10,924 nucleotides of DNA, taken from the NCBI GenBank assembly GCA_945877045.1, contig CAMCQW010000048.1, forward strand, positions 1 through 10,924, written 5' to 3'. The notes under the pieces were generated by a model. The model ran no database searches. It worked only from the letters and a program-made list of their open reading frames with translations, and was not told where the DNA came from. Source of the stretch: Chryseobacterium gleum (GTDB lineage: Bacteria > Bacteroidota > Bacteroidia > Flavobacteriales_D > Crocinitomicaceae). Of the stretch, positions 1 to 7,218 are shown piece after piece. Positions within the stretch are counted from its first letter, which is position 1. Each line of letters opens with the position of its first letter. A program made the translations under genes and the position numbers.

Positions 1-1
1 T

Positions 2-988
2 ACCTCCTTAAAAAATGATCTAAATTGGGATGAGTTATTTAAAGATATAGAGTTCAATTACATCACAACTTTTGTTCAAATCACGAATCAAAAATTACTA
101 GATTCACTCGAAAAATGGTATTCAAATCAGCCCAATTTTTTCATTATCCTTGAGTTTTCATCGAATGAAAATACCGGCGAAATAGTAGGCATGATTGCCA
201 CAACGAAAATCCCAATAAAGCTAAAAATTAATGGCTTTGCACTTCAACAATGTGGCGCAAATTCTCAACAAGAACTTGCTTATGTTGCCAACCAACTGCA
301 TGAAGTAATATTATTACTAGAAAATAGAAAAAATATAAGTTTCCAATTTAACATAGGAGTTGGTTCCAATTTCATGATTGAAATTGCAAAATTCAGAGCA
401 TTAAAAGGACAAGTACAAACCATTTTACAGCAATATGATATTCCAAGGAATTCATTTGAAGTAATTGGTGAAATAGGATGGACAAACAAATCACTAAAAG
501 ATCCAACAAGCAATCAACTTAGACAAACAACCGAGGCACTTTCTGCCATTATTGGTGGTGTAGATTACCTTCAAATCCATCCCTACGATGCTAGAAGCGT
601 CAAAGGAGATTCAACTTTTACGCAACGAATGGCGCTCAATATCTCTTCGATATTAAAAGAAGAAAGCTATCTTAAATTAGTTAAAGATGCTTATCGCGGA
701 AGTTTTTATTTGGAGCATTTGACCGATAAAATTGGAGACGGGGCTTGGGAAATATTCAAAAAATTAGAAAGTTATAATGAAATACATTCACCAAAAAAAA
801 TAGAACTTATAGTTTCCATGGTAAATAAAATAGTCAAAATTCGCACAGAAAATTTTGAGAAAAAGGATATCAAACTAATTGGACTGAATGTATACAAAAA
901 TTCAAATCCAGCAGATAATGAATGGATAAAAGAACAAACATTCCTTGGGATGGAATCATTCAGATACGAAAAAATTGAGTGCAAATGA
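2..988 (+). CDS. mutA: Methylmalonyl-CoA mutase small subunit, 5' end missing
   Basis: The reading frame is open from base 2, so the ATG at 191 is internal and the real start lies upstream of the window. There are 328 visible residues, the C-terminal part. The family's small subunit pairs with MutB in a heterodimer that interconverts succinyl-CoA and (R)-methylmalonyl-CoA in the cytoplasm, but does not itself catalyse. The sequence agrees: it resembles MutB (IGVGSNFMIEIAKFRA here, IGMNFQVEIAKLRA in MutB), but the stretch equal to MutB's GYHMHEAGA reads GFALQQCGA, replacing the active-site His by Ala (codon at 239), and the RTHCQTSGWS stretch is eroded to a short piece around GWTN. The chain ends just after a GLNVYKN motif (GVNKY-like in relatives), so no cobalamin-binding domain follows, unlike the long small subunit of Propionibacterium. 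The stop overlaps the mutB start as ATGA. About 120 N-terminal residues are probably missing, judged from remembered lengths of Bacteroidota homologues. Confidence 0.92.
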   Translation, partial: TSLKNDLNWDELFKDIEFNYITTFVQITNQKLLDSLEKWYSNQPNFFIILEFSSNENTGEIVGMIATTKIPIKLKINGFALQQCGANSQQELAYVANQLHEVILLLENRKNISFQFNIGVGSNFMIEIAKFRALKGQVQTILQQYDIPRNSFEVIGEIGWTNKSLKDPTSNQLRQTTEALSAIIGGVDYLQIHPYDARSVKGDSTFTQRMALNISSILKEESYLKLVKDAYRGSFYLEHLTDKIGDGAWEIFKKLESYNEIHSPKKIELIVSMVNKIVKIRTENFEKKDIKLIGLNVYKNSNPADNEWIKEQTFLGMESFRYEKIECK

Positions 989-3114
989 AAAGGATTGATT
1001 TCAACAATATACATTGGCAAGAAAAGCAAAACTATTTGTTAAGCAGCGAAAAATCATTGGTAGAAATCAATGATGGCATAGTAGTTCCCTCTATATTTGA
1101 CTATCCAAGTAATCCAAGCCTTGTAAACCAAGAATATTCAGGAAAATTCCCCTATAAAAGAGGTCCATATGCATCCATGTATTTATCTAAATCATGGACA
1201 ATTAGACAATATGCAGGATTTTCAACCGCTGAAGACTCAAATGCATTTTACAAAAAAAACCTTAAAGAAGGACAAAAGGGACTTTCAGTTGCATTTGATT
1301 TAGCGACACATCGTGGGTATGATTCTGATCATCCTCGTGTGATCGGCGACGTAGGAAAAGCAGGAGTTGCCATTGATTCGATTGAAGACATGAGAATTCT
1401 TTTCAAGGACATTCCTTTAGAAGAAATGTCCGTTTCAATGACAATGAATGGAGCCGTTTTGCCAATATTAGCATTTTATATTGGTGCAGCCATCGAACAA
1501 GGCGTTGAAATAAAAAACCTTTCAGGGACGATCCAAAACGATATTTTAAAAGAATTCATGGTTCGGAACACCTATATATATCCGCCTAAACCATCCATGA
1601 AAATAATTGCTGATATTTTTTCCTATTGCTCTTTAAATATGCCAAAATTCAATTCTATTTCAATCTCTGGGTATCACATGCATGAAGCAGGAGCGACAGC
1701 CGCAATTGAACTTGCTTATACCTTAGCAGATGGTTTAGAATATATTAGAACAGGAATAAAAGCAGGATTAACAATTGATGAATTTGCTCCAAGACTCAGT
1801 TTTTTCTGGGCTATTGGCATGAATTTTCAAGTAGAAATAGCCAAACTCAGAGCGGGTAGGAAACTTTGGGCCAAGCTGGTAGAGCAATTTAATCCAAGTA
1901 ATTCTAAATCACTGATTTTACGAACTCATTGTCAAACATCAGGTTGGTCATTAACAGAACAAGATCCATTCAACAATATTACTCGAACATGTATTGAAGC
2001 ATTGGCAGGCGTTCTTGGTGGGACACAATCATTACATACCAATGCCTTAGATGAAGCCATTGCATTACCCACAGATTTTTCAGCACGTATAGTGAGAAAT
2101 ACTCAGCTATATTTACAGCATGAGATTGGTGTAACGAAATTTATTGATCCAACTGGCGGTAGTTTTTACATAGAATATTTGACAGAAGAACTGATAGAGA
2201 AAGCAGAAATGCTGATTCAAGAGGTAGAAGATTTAGGAGGAATGGCGCTAGCAATTGAAAAAGGCGTTCCAAAAATGAGAATCGAAGAATCTGCGGCAAA
2301 AAAACAAGCACAAATCGATTCAGTAATGGATGTTATCGTTGGCGTTAATCGTTTCACGAATTTTGAAGAGTCAACGCTTGAATTACGAGATGTTGACAAT
2401 ACCGAAGTGCTCAAACAGCAATTGATAAAACTAAAAGAAATCAAGGAAAATAGAGACAATGATAAAGTAGATGCGTTATTAAAAACATTACAAGCGGCAG
2501 CAAAAGATGGAAAAGATAACTTACTCGAACTTGCCATAAAATGCGCTTTAGCAAGATGCACCCTTGGAGAAATATCAGATGCCCTTGAAAATGAATTTGG
2601 GCGGTATCAAGCCAAAATAAATACCATAAGTGGCGTTTATGAAAAACTAGCTATGAAAAACGAACAATTTATTAAAGCAAAAGAATTGTGTAACAATTTT
2701 GCTTCATTAGAGGGTCGAAGACCTCGCATATTAATCGCCAAAATGGGACAAGATGGCCATGACAGGGGCGCAAAAATAATAGCAACTGCCTTTGCTGATA
2801 TTGGATTTGATGTTGACATGGGACCCTTGTTTCAGACACCTGATGAAGTCGCCAAGCAAGCTATTGAAAACGATGTGCACATTGTAGGCGTTTCATCATT
2901 AGCTGCTGGACATAAAACCTTAGTTCCTGCTTTGATTAAAGCATTAAAAGATAGAAATAGAAAGGATATTCTAGTAGTTGTTGGAGGAGTCATTCCTAAG
3001 CAAGATTATGCCTATTTAAAAGAAGAAGGGGTATTCGGAATATATGGCCCTGGAACAGTTTTAGCAGAAGCAGCGCAAGAAATATTATCCCTCTTATTAT
3101 CAAGTCACAATTAA
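985..3114 (+). CDS. mutB: Methylmalonyl-CoA mutase large (catalytic) subunit
   Basis: Adenosylcobalamin-dependent enzyme of propionate and odd-chain/branched-chain metabolism, 709 residues, full length for the family. The N-terminal TIM-barrel domain holds the known catalytic residues: Tyr76 in RQYAGF, Gln184 and Arg194 in the QNDILKEFMVRNTYIYPP stretch, His231 in GYHMHEAGA and His315 in RTHCQTSGWSL (Tyr89, Gln197, Arg207, His244 and His328 in the Propionibacterium enzyme, a constant offset of 13). The C-terminal cobalamin domain has DGHDRG at 590-595 with His592 as the lower cobalt ligand, then SSLAAGH and VVVGGVIP. I choose ATG 985, which overlaps the mutA stop as ATGA; GTG 979 is in frame but would add only two residues inside mutA. 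Tight overlap suggests translational coupling giving equal amounts of both subunits. No mutase chaperone (MeaB) or epimerase gene is next to it in the window. Confidence 0.97.
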   Translation: MKRIDFNNIHWQEKQNYLLSSEKSLVEINDGIVVPSIFDYPSNPSLVNQEYSGKFPYKRGPYASMYLSKSWTIRQYAGFSTAEDSNAFYKKNLKEGQKGLSVAFDLATHRGYDSDHPRVIGDVGKAGVAIDSIEDMRILFKDIPLEEMSVSMTMNGAVLPILAFYIGAAIEQGVEIKNLSGTIQNDILKEFMVRNTYIYPPKPSMKIIADIFSYCSLNMPKFNSISISGYHMHEAGATAAIELAYTLADGLEYIRTGIKAGLTIDEFAPRLSFFWAIGMNFQVEIAKLRAGRKLWAKLVEQFNPSNSKSLILRTHCQTSGWSLTEQDPFNNITRTCIEALAGVLGGTQSLHTNALDEAIALPTDFSARIVRNTQLYLQHEIGVTKFIDPTGGSFYIEYLTEELIEKAEMLIQEVEDLGGMALAIEKGVPKMRIEESAAKKQAQIDSVMDVIVGVNRFTNFEESTLELRDVDNTEVLKQQLIKLKEIKENRDNDKVDALLKTLQAAAKDGKDNLLELAIKCALARCTLGEISDALENEFGRYQAKINTISGVYEKLAMKNEQFIKAKELCNNFASLEGRRPRILIAKMGQDGHDRGAKIIATAFADIGFDVDMGPLFQTPDEVAKQAIENDVHIVGVSSLAAGHKTLVPALIKALKDRNRKDILVVVGGVIPKQDYAYLKEEGVFGIYGPGTVLAEAAQEILSLLLSSHN

Positions 3115-3163
3115 TTTGTAAATTCGGCATAGAATTTGAATTAGTTGCCCCAAATTTTTACCT

Positions 3164-4282
3164 ATGAAAAAAATATTTTTACTCGCTATTTTATCACTTT
3201 TCAGTTGCCTATCTCTGAGTGCACAAACAGCTGAAATAACCGCAGCAAAAAGACTCGTGGAACCTGTATTCGAAAGAGTTGTAAAGCCTGAAAATATTGT
3301 AGAATTGAAAAGTATTTTAAAAAATACCAAAGGAAAACCAAGTTATCTATGGGCTATAAGTGGCACCAAAGGAAAAGAATGGGACTTTGAAAAAGGATCA
3401 AGTGAAACCAACGAAAAAATCAAGGTTACTTTCAATAAATTAGGTAATTATACCATTACTTTAACCGTGGTTTTTGATAAAAACACCGACAACGAAACCG
3501 AAATTGAAACCGAAATCGAAGATTATATTACGGTACGAAGTGTGTTCCCTGAATTAGCAGCGCTATATGCACAAAAACCTAAGCCAAATTATGAAAAATT
3601 AACGCTTAGAGCTTCTGATTTCATTGCAAAACCAAAATACGCAAATGACCCTACCCCCTATTTATTTTTAGCAAAAGGTTTATACGGATTAGTAAAGGAA
3701 GGCAATGCAGAACCAGAATTCGAAAGTGCTTTAGAAGAATCCATTTCAGCTTTACAATCAGCTGTAGAATTGGACAAAAACGGGGTGTTAAATGATGTAG
3801 AGCATCAAAATTTCATCAATGATTTAGAGGGCTATTTATTACGTGAATACATTGAAGTTCATTTGGATGGTAATCTCCCAGATTTAGGAGAAGCGATTGA
3901 TTTGTACAAACAAACAACGCTAAATCCAATTACAATAAATTTCCTTGAAGCCTATTACAAATACAAAATGAAAAATGCAAAAGCAGCAAACGTAATATGG
4001 TCGGCTGAAATACCCAAATTATTGAAATATGAACGCTTAGAGATAGATGGAAAATTCAGCAATAGTTTTAAAAATGAACTTGGTAATACTATTCAACTAA
4101 CCGAATCAGACATAAAAGTTTTAAAATATGGAATAATGTATTCTGCCATTATCCTAAGAGAAAGAGATAAAAATGCTGAAAAAGCATGTGAGTTATTACG
4201 AAAAGTTGACCCTTGGTTCCAATTCGATAAAGATTTTAGAGACTTATTTGAGGGGGACCTTTTCTCTAGCTGTGTAGAATAA
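3164..4282 (+). CDS. Exported protein with PKD-like domain and helical (TPR-like) remainder, function unknown
   Basis: 372 residues. Residues 1-20 are a classical signal peptide (two lysines, a hydrophobic core, then SLSA before Gln21), so the protein should reach the periplasm or cell surface. Residues about 44-125 look like a PKD/Ig-like beta fold: YLWAISG (61-67) corresponds to the family's YxW turn and VTFNKLGNYTITLTV (88-102) to its pGxYxVxLxV strand. It ends in an acidic ETEIETEIED repeat (111-120). Residues about 130-372 look alpha-helical with TPR-like pieces (for example ALEESISALQSAVELDKNG), but I cannot assign a family. The mature chain has only two cysteines, Cys342 and Cys370, which could form a disulfide. 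Cys15 (LFSC) resembles a lipobox but sits inside the hydrophobic core, so a lipoprotein is less likely. The gene begins 49 bases after mutB and could be read through from it. No C-terminal secretion tag is seen. Confidence 0.82.
   Translation: MKKIFLLAILSLFSCLSLSAQTAEITAAKRLVEPVFERVVKPENIVELKSILKNTKGKPSYLWAISGTKGKEWDFEKGSSETNEKIKVTFNKLGNYTITLTVVFDKNTDNETEIETEIEDYITVRSVFPELAALYAQKPKPNYEKLTLRASDFIAKPKYANDPTPYLFLAKGLYGLVKEGNAEPEFESALEESISALQSAVELDKNGVLNDVEHQNFINDLEGYLLREYIEVHLDGNLPDLGEAIDLYKQTTLNPITINFLEAYYKYKMKNAKAANVIWSAEIPKLLKYERLEIDGKFSNSFKNELGNTIQLTESDIKVLKYGIMYSAIILRERDKNAEKACELLRKVDPWFQFDKDFRDLFEGDLFSSCVE
3494..3517 (+). repeat. Two tandem 12-base repeats inside the PKD-protein gene
   Basis: GAAACCGAAATT is followed directly by GAAACCGAAATC (11 of 12 bases identical). 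In protein this gives the acidic ETEIETEI run between the PKD-like domain and the helical part. Such in-frame repeats can expand or contract by slippage; here only two copies are present. Confidence 0.6.
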
Positions 4283-4344
4283 AAATAAACACTGCTTCAT
4301 TAATAACTTTTTGTAAGCTAAGGTTTAGGCACCTTCAACAATGC

Positions 4345-4352
4345 TATATTTG
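4345..4352 (+). promoter_or_regulatory. Bacteroidota-type -7 box (TATATTTG) at the DivIC/FtsB-family gene
   Basis: TATATTTG fits the TAnnTTTG -7 consensus of the primary sigma factor in this phylum exactly. It ends only four bases before ATG 4357, so transcription would start at or very near the start codon, giving a leaderless or almost leaderless mRNA. The upstream -33 element is weak: the best candidate at the usual distance is GTTTAG near 4323. The call rests on the -7 match. Confidence 0.5.
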
Positions 4353-4356
4353 ATCT

Positions 4357-4641
4357 ATGGCTAAAATTCCTTCCTTCCTGAAAAATAAATATGTCTTAAC
4401 CATATTTGTATTTATTATTTATGCATTGTTTTTAGATGACACAGATGTTTTTTCATTGGTGCATAATCTAAATAAACGAAGCGAGTTAATCACTCAAAAT
4501 AATAGTATGAAAAAACAATTAACGGAAACCCAAAGAACCTTAAGGCAACTTCATAATATAAATTATTTAGAAACGTATGCTCGATCAAAAAAATTCTTTA
4601 AAAAAGAAAACGAAGAAATTTTTGTGATTACTTATAAATGA
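4357..4641 (+). CDS. Septum formation initiator, DivIC/FtsB family
   Basis: 94-residue single-pass membrane protein with the layout of FtsB/DivIC: a short basic N-terminus, one transmembrane segment at about 10-26, then a coiled-coil region at about 36-70 rich in Asn, Gln, Leu and Lys. The C-terminal signature LETYARSKKFFKKENEEIFVI matches the family's E-AR-KY-MKK-NE-VFVI pattern. Family members bridge early and late divisome proteins together with FtsL and FtsQ and help activate septal peptidoglycan synthesis. The length is normal. The gene lies 74 bases after the PKD-protein gene and has its own -7 box. Its 3' end overlaps the oppositely oriented SpoIID-type gene by 14 bases. From memory, Flavobacteriales often keep this gene near mutAB, which fits here. 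The family call is firm; DivIC versus FtsB naming is arbitrary at this distance. Confidence 0.88.
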   Translation: MAKIPSFLKNKYVLTIFVFIIYALFLDDTDVFSLVHNLNKRSELITQNNSMKKQLTETQRTLRQLHNINYLETYARSKKFFKKENEEIFVITYK

Positions 4642-5770
4642 TTTTAGAAAGCATAAAATCAGGGAAATAAAATCCAATGATTTGATCAAAAGAATAACTA
4701 TTTCGAGCCATTTTCATGGCACCTTCTTGACATAATCCAACACCATGACCAAAGCCATGGCCGTTAAGCACCATCAATTCCCCTTCTTTTCTTGCATTGA
4801 AAAACGTAGATTTTAATTTAAATTCTTCCCGTAAATCCCGTAATGGAATTCCATACGCTGGATGTAAATAAAATGCTTGACGCTCCTCTTGTTTAAAATC
4901 GTACAGTAATTGCATACTCAAACTGTCATCTATAGGGAAATTATAATCATTAACTAAGAAACTAATCCAATCGAGAATTGGAATTGATTTAGTCCAAGTG
5001 GCTTGTTTTGTGTATATGCAGAATGTATCTTGAAATGAATGTAAGCCTTCGATGTTTTCATTCCATACTTGCGAGGGATTACAGGTCTGTCCTCCACAAT
5101 TAGCTGAAAAAAAGGTGGGCGCAAAATCACCATTCTTTAAGCAAAGTATTTGCTGTTTTGTAGCGCTAACTGCCGAATCAATTTGTGTATTATTTAATCG
5201 TTTATGATGATACACCTGACAATGAACTCTATCACATAATTGATACCCATCAGTAGAATGCTTTAGCTCATTTTTTTTTGCATAGGTCCTACTGATGATC
5301 GCTTGAACTTTATAATATTCATATTTTTGTGTATAGCCAGCTTCTGATTCAATAACACCTTCTAGATACGTTTCTAAATCTATCTCGTTCACAACTCGCA
5401 TCGATGACTTCAATGCGGTAATTACAAAATCCCCTTCATACTGACGGGCATTAAAAACTGGATTAATTCCCGTGAGCTGAATAGATTGTTCTTCAAATAA
5501 AGGATAAAGATAAATTCTTCTGATGGCGGAATATTTATTCCCTTTAATAGTAAGCATCATTTTACCCGACGAAACAAAAATCACCTCAATGATATCGTTT
5601 GAATTTACCAAACCCAAATAAATTGAATCTGCCATTACGTGATAATTCCCAGATGCTTTATTAATTTTTATTTTCTTCAATTTATAATCAGTCAAAACAC
5701 CAATTTGCATTGTTTGCGCAAACCCAGTTTTAAAAAGGAGCAAGACTAAAAATAAAAATAGATTTCTCAA
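4628..5770 (-). CDS. Exported SpoIID/LytB-domain protein, probable peptidoglycan lytic enzyme
   Basis: 380 residues starting with TTG. No ATG lies between the lpxB stop (in the same frame, 21 bases upstream) and this codon, and the next ATG (Met21) would delete the signal peptide MRNLFLFLVLLLFKTGFAQ, so TTG is preferred. SpoIID-family motifs occur in order: YLEGVIESEAG (135-145), where Glu143 aligns with the catalytic Glu of SpoIID; QAIISRTYA (156-164); CDRVHCQVY (179-187); SANCGG (222-227); and GHGFGHGVGLCQEGAMKMA (337-355). Known SpoIID cleaves glycan strands as a lytic transglycosylase during spore engulfment; homologues in non-sporulating bacteria are presumed cell-wall enzymes or amidase activators. 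The chain is cysteine-rich for an exported protein (179, 184, 210, 225, 230, 251, 347). The His183-Cys184 pair and Cys179 recall the zinc site reported for clostridial SpoIID. It is last in the surE-lpxB operon. The family is sure; the activity is inferred. Confidence 0.88.
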   Translation of the reverse strand: MRNLFLFLVLLLFKTGFAQTMQIGVLTDYKLKKIKINKASGNYHVMADSIYLGLVNSNDIIEVIFVSSGKMMLTIKGNKYSAIRRIYLYPLFEEQSIQLTGINPVFNARQYEGDFVITALKSSMRVVNEIDLETYLEGVIESEAGYTQKYEYYKVQAIISRTYAKKNELKHSTDGYQLCDRVHCQVYHHKRLNNTQIDSAVSATKQQILCLKNGDFAPTFFSANCGGQTCNPSQVWNENIEGLHSFQDTFCIYTKQATWTKSIPILDWISFLVNDYNFPIDDSLSMQLLYDFKQEERQAFYLHPAYGIPLRDLREEFKLKSTFFNARKEGELMVLNGHGFGHGVGLCQEGAMKMARNSYSFDQIIGFYFPDFMLSKIIYK

Positions 5771-5791
5771 GATATCATTAATTCCATTAAG

Positions 5792-6916
5792 TTATTGATT
5801 ACCCTTTTTATCAAAAAAAGTTTCAATAATATCTGCCGCAATTCTATTGCTAGCGCCAATCTCGCCCAACAAAGAAGATAACTCTTGATAATTTTTTATC
5901 ATTTCAAGGCGTTTCGGCTGATTTTTTTCTAATAAAAGTAATTCCATTTTCATGTTTTCAACAGAACAATCACCTTGAATTAGCTCAGTAACAACCTCCT
6001 TATCCATGATTAAATTAACCAATGAAATATATTTTATTTTCACTAATAATTTCGCGATACGATATGAAATCCCTGAGCTTTTATAGCAGACAACTTGAGG
6101 GACTTGAAACAACGCGGTTTCTAAGGTAGCCGTGCCAGAAGTTACCAACGCAATACTCGCTTGATTTAATATCCCATACGTTTCACCAACTACTAATTTA
6201 ATTGAATCATCCGCCCATTTTCGGTAAAAAGCTTCCTCTAGATTAGTAGAGCAAGCAACGATAACCTGATAGCTTGGAAAAGCTTTTGAAGCCTCGATCA
6301 TTAATGGTAATTTTCTTTTGACTTCTTGCGATCTACTTCCCGGAAGCAATGCCAAAATTGGCTTTTCCGAAAAAGAAGCTAGATTCTCTTTATTACTTCT
6401 ATAGTTACTAATCTCGTCTAAGAGAGGATGACCCAAATAAGTCACCTGAAAATCAAGATTTGCATAGAACTCTTTTTCAAAAGGTAAAATGCAATACATC
6501 TTAGAAATATCCCGTTTAATTAATTTGATTCTAGATTGCTTCCATGCCCAAATTTGTGGTGAGACATAAAAAATAACAGGAATATTTTGTTCTTTCGCCC
6601 ACTTAGCGATTCGTAAATTAAATCCTGGAAAATCAATAAGAATTAATGCCGCTGGCTTAAACTCTAGTATTTGTAATTTACAATGCTTAATATTTCGAAG
6701 AATGGTAGATAGATTTAGTAGTACTTCTAAAAAACCCATGAAAGAAAGTTCTTTGATGTGTTTTAGAATGGTCATGCCTTCCTTCTGCATTCTATCCCCA
6801 CCCCATCCAGAGAAGACAGTCCCTGGCATTAATTTATTTAGTTCTTTAAGTAGATTTGATCCATGTAAATCGCCAGAGACTTCACCCGCAATAATAAATA
6901 TTTTTGTCTTAGGCAT
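5792..6916 (-). CDS. lpxB: Lipid-A-disaccharide synthase
   Basis: Glycosyltransferase family 19 enzyme, 374 residues, close to full length. It condenses UDP-2,3-diacylglucosamine with lipid X (2,3-diacylglucosamine-1-phosphate) to lipid A disaccharide at the inner face of the inner membrane, the fifth step of the lipid A pathway. Family motifs seen: GEVSGDLHG (11-19), LIDFPGFN (93-100, with Asp96 matching the catalytic Asp98 of E. coli), VSPQIWAWK (118-126), LPGSRSQEV (191-199), VTSGTATLE (258-266) and NLIMDKEVVTELIQ (301-314), where the usual Pro before Glu is Thr. Its ATG shares one base with the stop of the upstream membrane-protein gene (TAATG), so translational coupling is likely. It shows that the host makes lipopolysaccharide or lipooligosaccharide. 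Confidence 0.96.
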   Translation of the reverse strand: MPKTKIFIIAGEVSGDLHGSNLLKELNKLMPGTVFSGWGGDRMQKEGMTILKHIKELSFMGFLEVLLNLSTILRNIKHCKLQILEFKPAALILIDFPGFNLRIAKWAKEQNIPVIFYVSPQIWAWKQSRIKLIKRDISKMYCILPFEKEFYANLDFQVTYLGHPLLDEISNYRSNKENLASFSEKPILALLPGSRSQEVKRKLPLMIEASKAFPSYQVIVACSTNLEEAFYRKWADDSIKLVVGETYGILNQASIALVTSGTATLETALFQVPQVVCYKSSGISYRIAKLLVKIKYISLVNLIMDKEVVTELIQGDCSVENMKMELLLLEKNQPKRLEMIKNYQELSSLLGEIGASNRIAADIIETFFDKKGNQ

Positions 6917-7218
6917 TAAAATAAATTAACATAAAGCATATATGGAATAAAACAAATCATGGCGAAAATTATTCCTCTAGCTATTTCATAATTTTCCCGG
7001 TTTAAAAAAACATAAAACCATAATAAGTTTGAAATTAAAGCCAAGGAGAAATATTTACTGGTATATTCAGGAAATGCGATAAACTGCTCCCACATATAAG
7101 CGAAAGAAACGTGTTTAATAAAAGACAAGATTAGTAATACAATCGGCAAAAAAACAATGGGAGAAAACAAGCCAATTCCCCACCCAATTACATGTGTTTT
7201 CTTAATTTTTATTTTCAT
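6916..7218 (-). CDS. Small three-helix membrane protein of unknown function between surE and lpxB
   Basis: 100 residues, mostly hydrophobic. A lysine-rich N-terminus (MKIKIKK) is followed by predicted transmembrane segments at about 10-34, 56-73 and 81-99; the loop at 35-55 carries aromatic and charged residues (MWEQF, EYTSKY). By the positive-inside rule the N-terminus should face the cytoplasm. I do not recognise the family and assign no function. That it is a real gene is supported by its couplings: its ATG overlaps the surE stop (ATGA, 7215-7218) and its stop overlaps the lpxB start (TAATG, 6914-6918). It must therefore be translated in line with both neighbours, and its placement next to lpxB hints at an inner-membrane or envelope role. 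Confidence 0.8.
   Translation of the reverse strand: MKIKIKKTHVIGWGIGLFSPIVFLPIVLLILSFIKHVSFAYMWEQFIAFPEYTSKYFSLALISNLLWFYVFLNRENYEIARGIIFAMICFIPYMLYVNLF

Noticed and set aside
191..193. ATG as the start of the mutA product
   Set aside because: The frame is open upstream to base 2 and those residues read as ordinary coding sequence; the protein simply begins before the window.
979..984. GTG 979 as mutB start
   Set aside because: ATG 985 is two codons downstream and forms the standard ATGA overlap with mutA.
2217..2561. Open frame on the minus strand inside mutB
   Set aside because: Low-complexity Ser/Phe-rich translation opposite a strongly conserved gene; a shadow frame. The same holds for minus-strand frames at 280-513, 772-1029, 2637-2819 and 3100-3330.
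3120..3137. Inverted repeat AAATTC-GGCATA-GAATTT after mutB as a terminator
   Set aside because: Six AT-rich pairs with a six-base loop are weak and no T-run follows directly; likely chance in AT-rich DNA.
3131..3138. AGAATTTG as a -7 box for the PKD-protein gene
   Set aside because: The TA of the TAnnTTTG consensus is at the wrong spacing; the TTTG at 3115-3118 has suitable distance but does not rescue it.
3203..3208. Lipobox (LFSC) in the PKD-protein signal peptide
   Set aside because: Cys15 is followed by five more hydrophobic or small residues and a better signal peptidase I site (SLSA before Gln21).
6702..6929. Plus-strand open frame opposite lpxB
   Set aside because: It is antisense to the conserved LpxB N-terminus (GEVSGDLHG region) and has no coding character.
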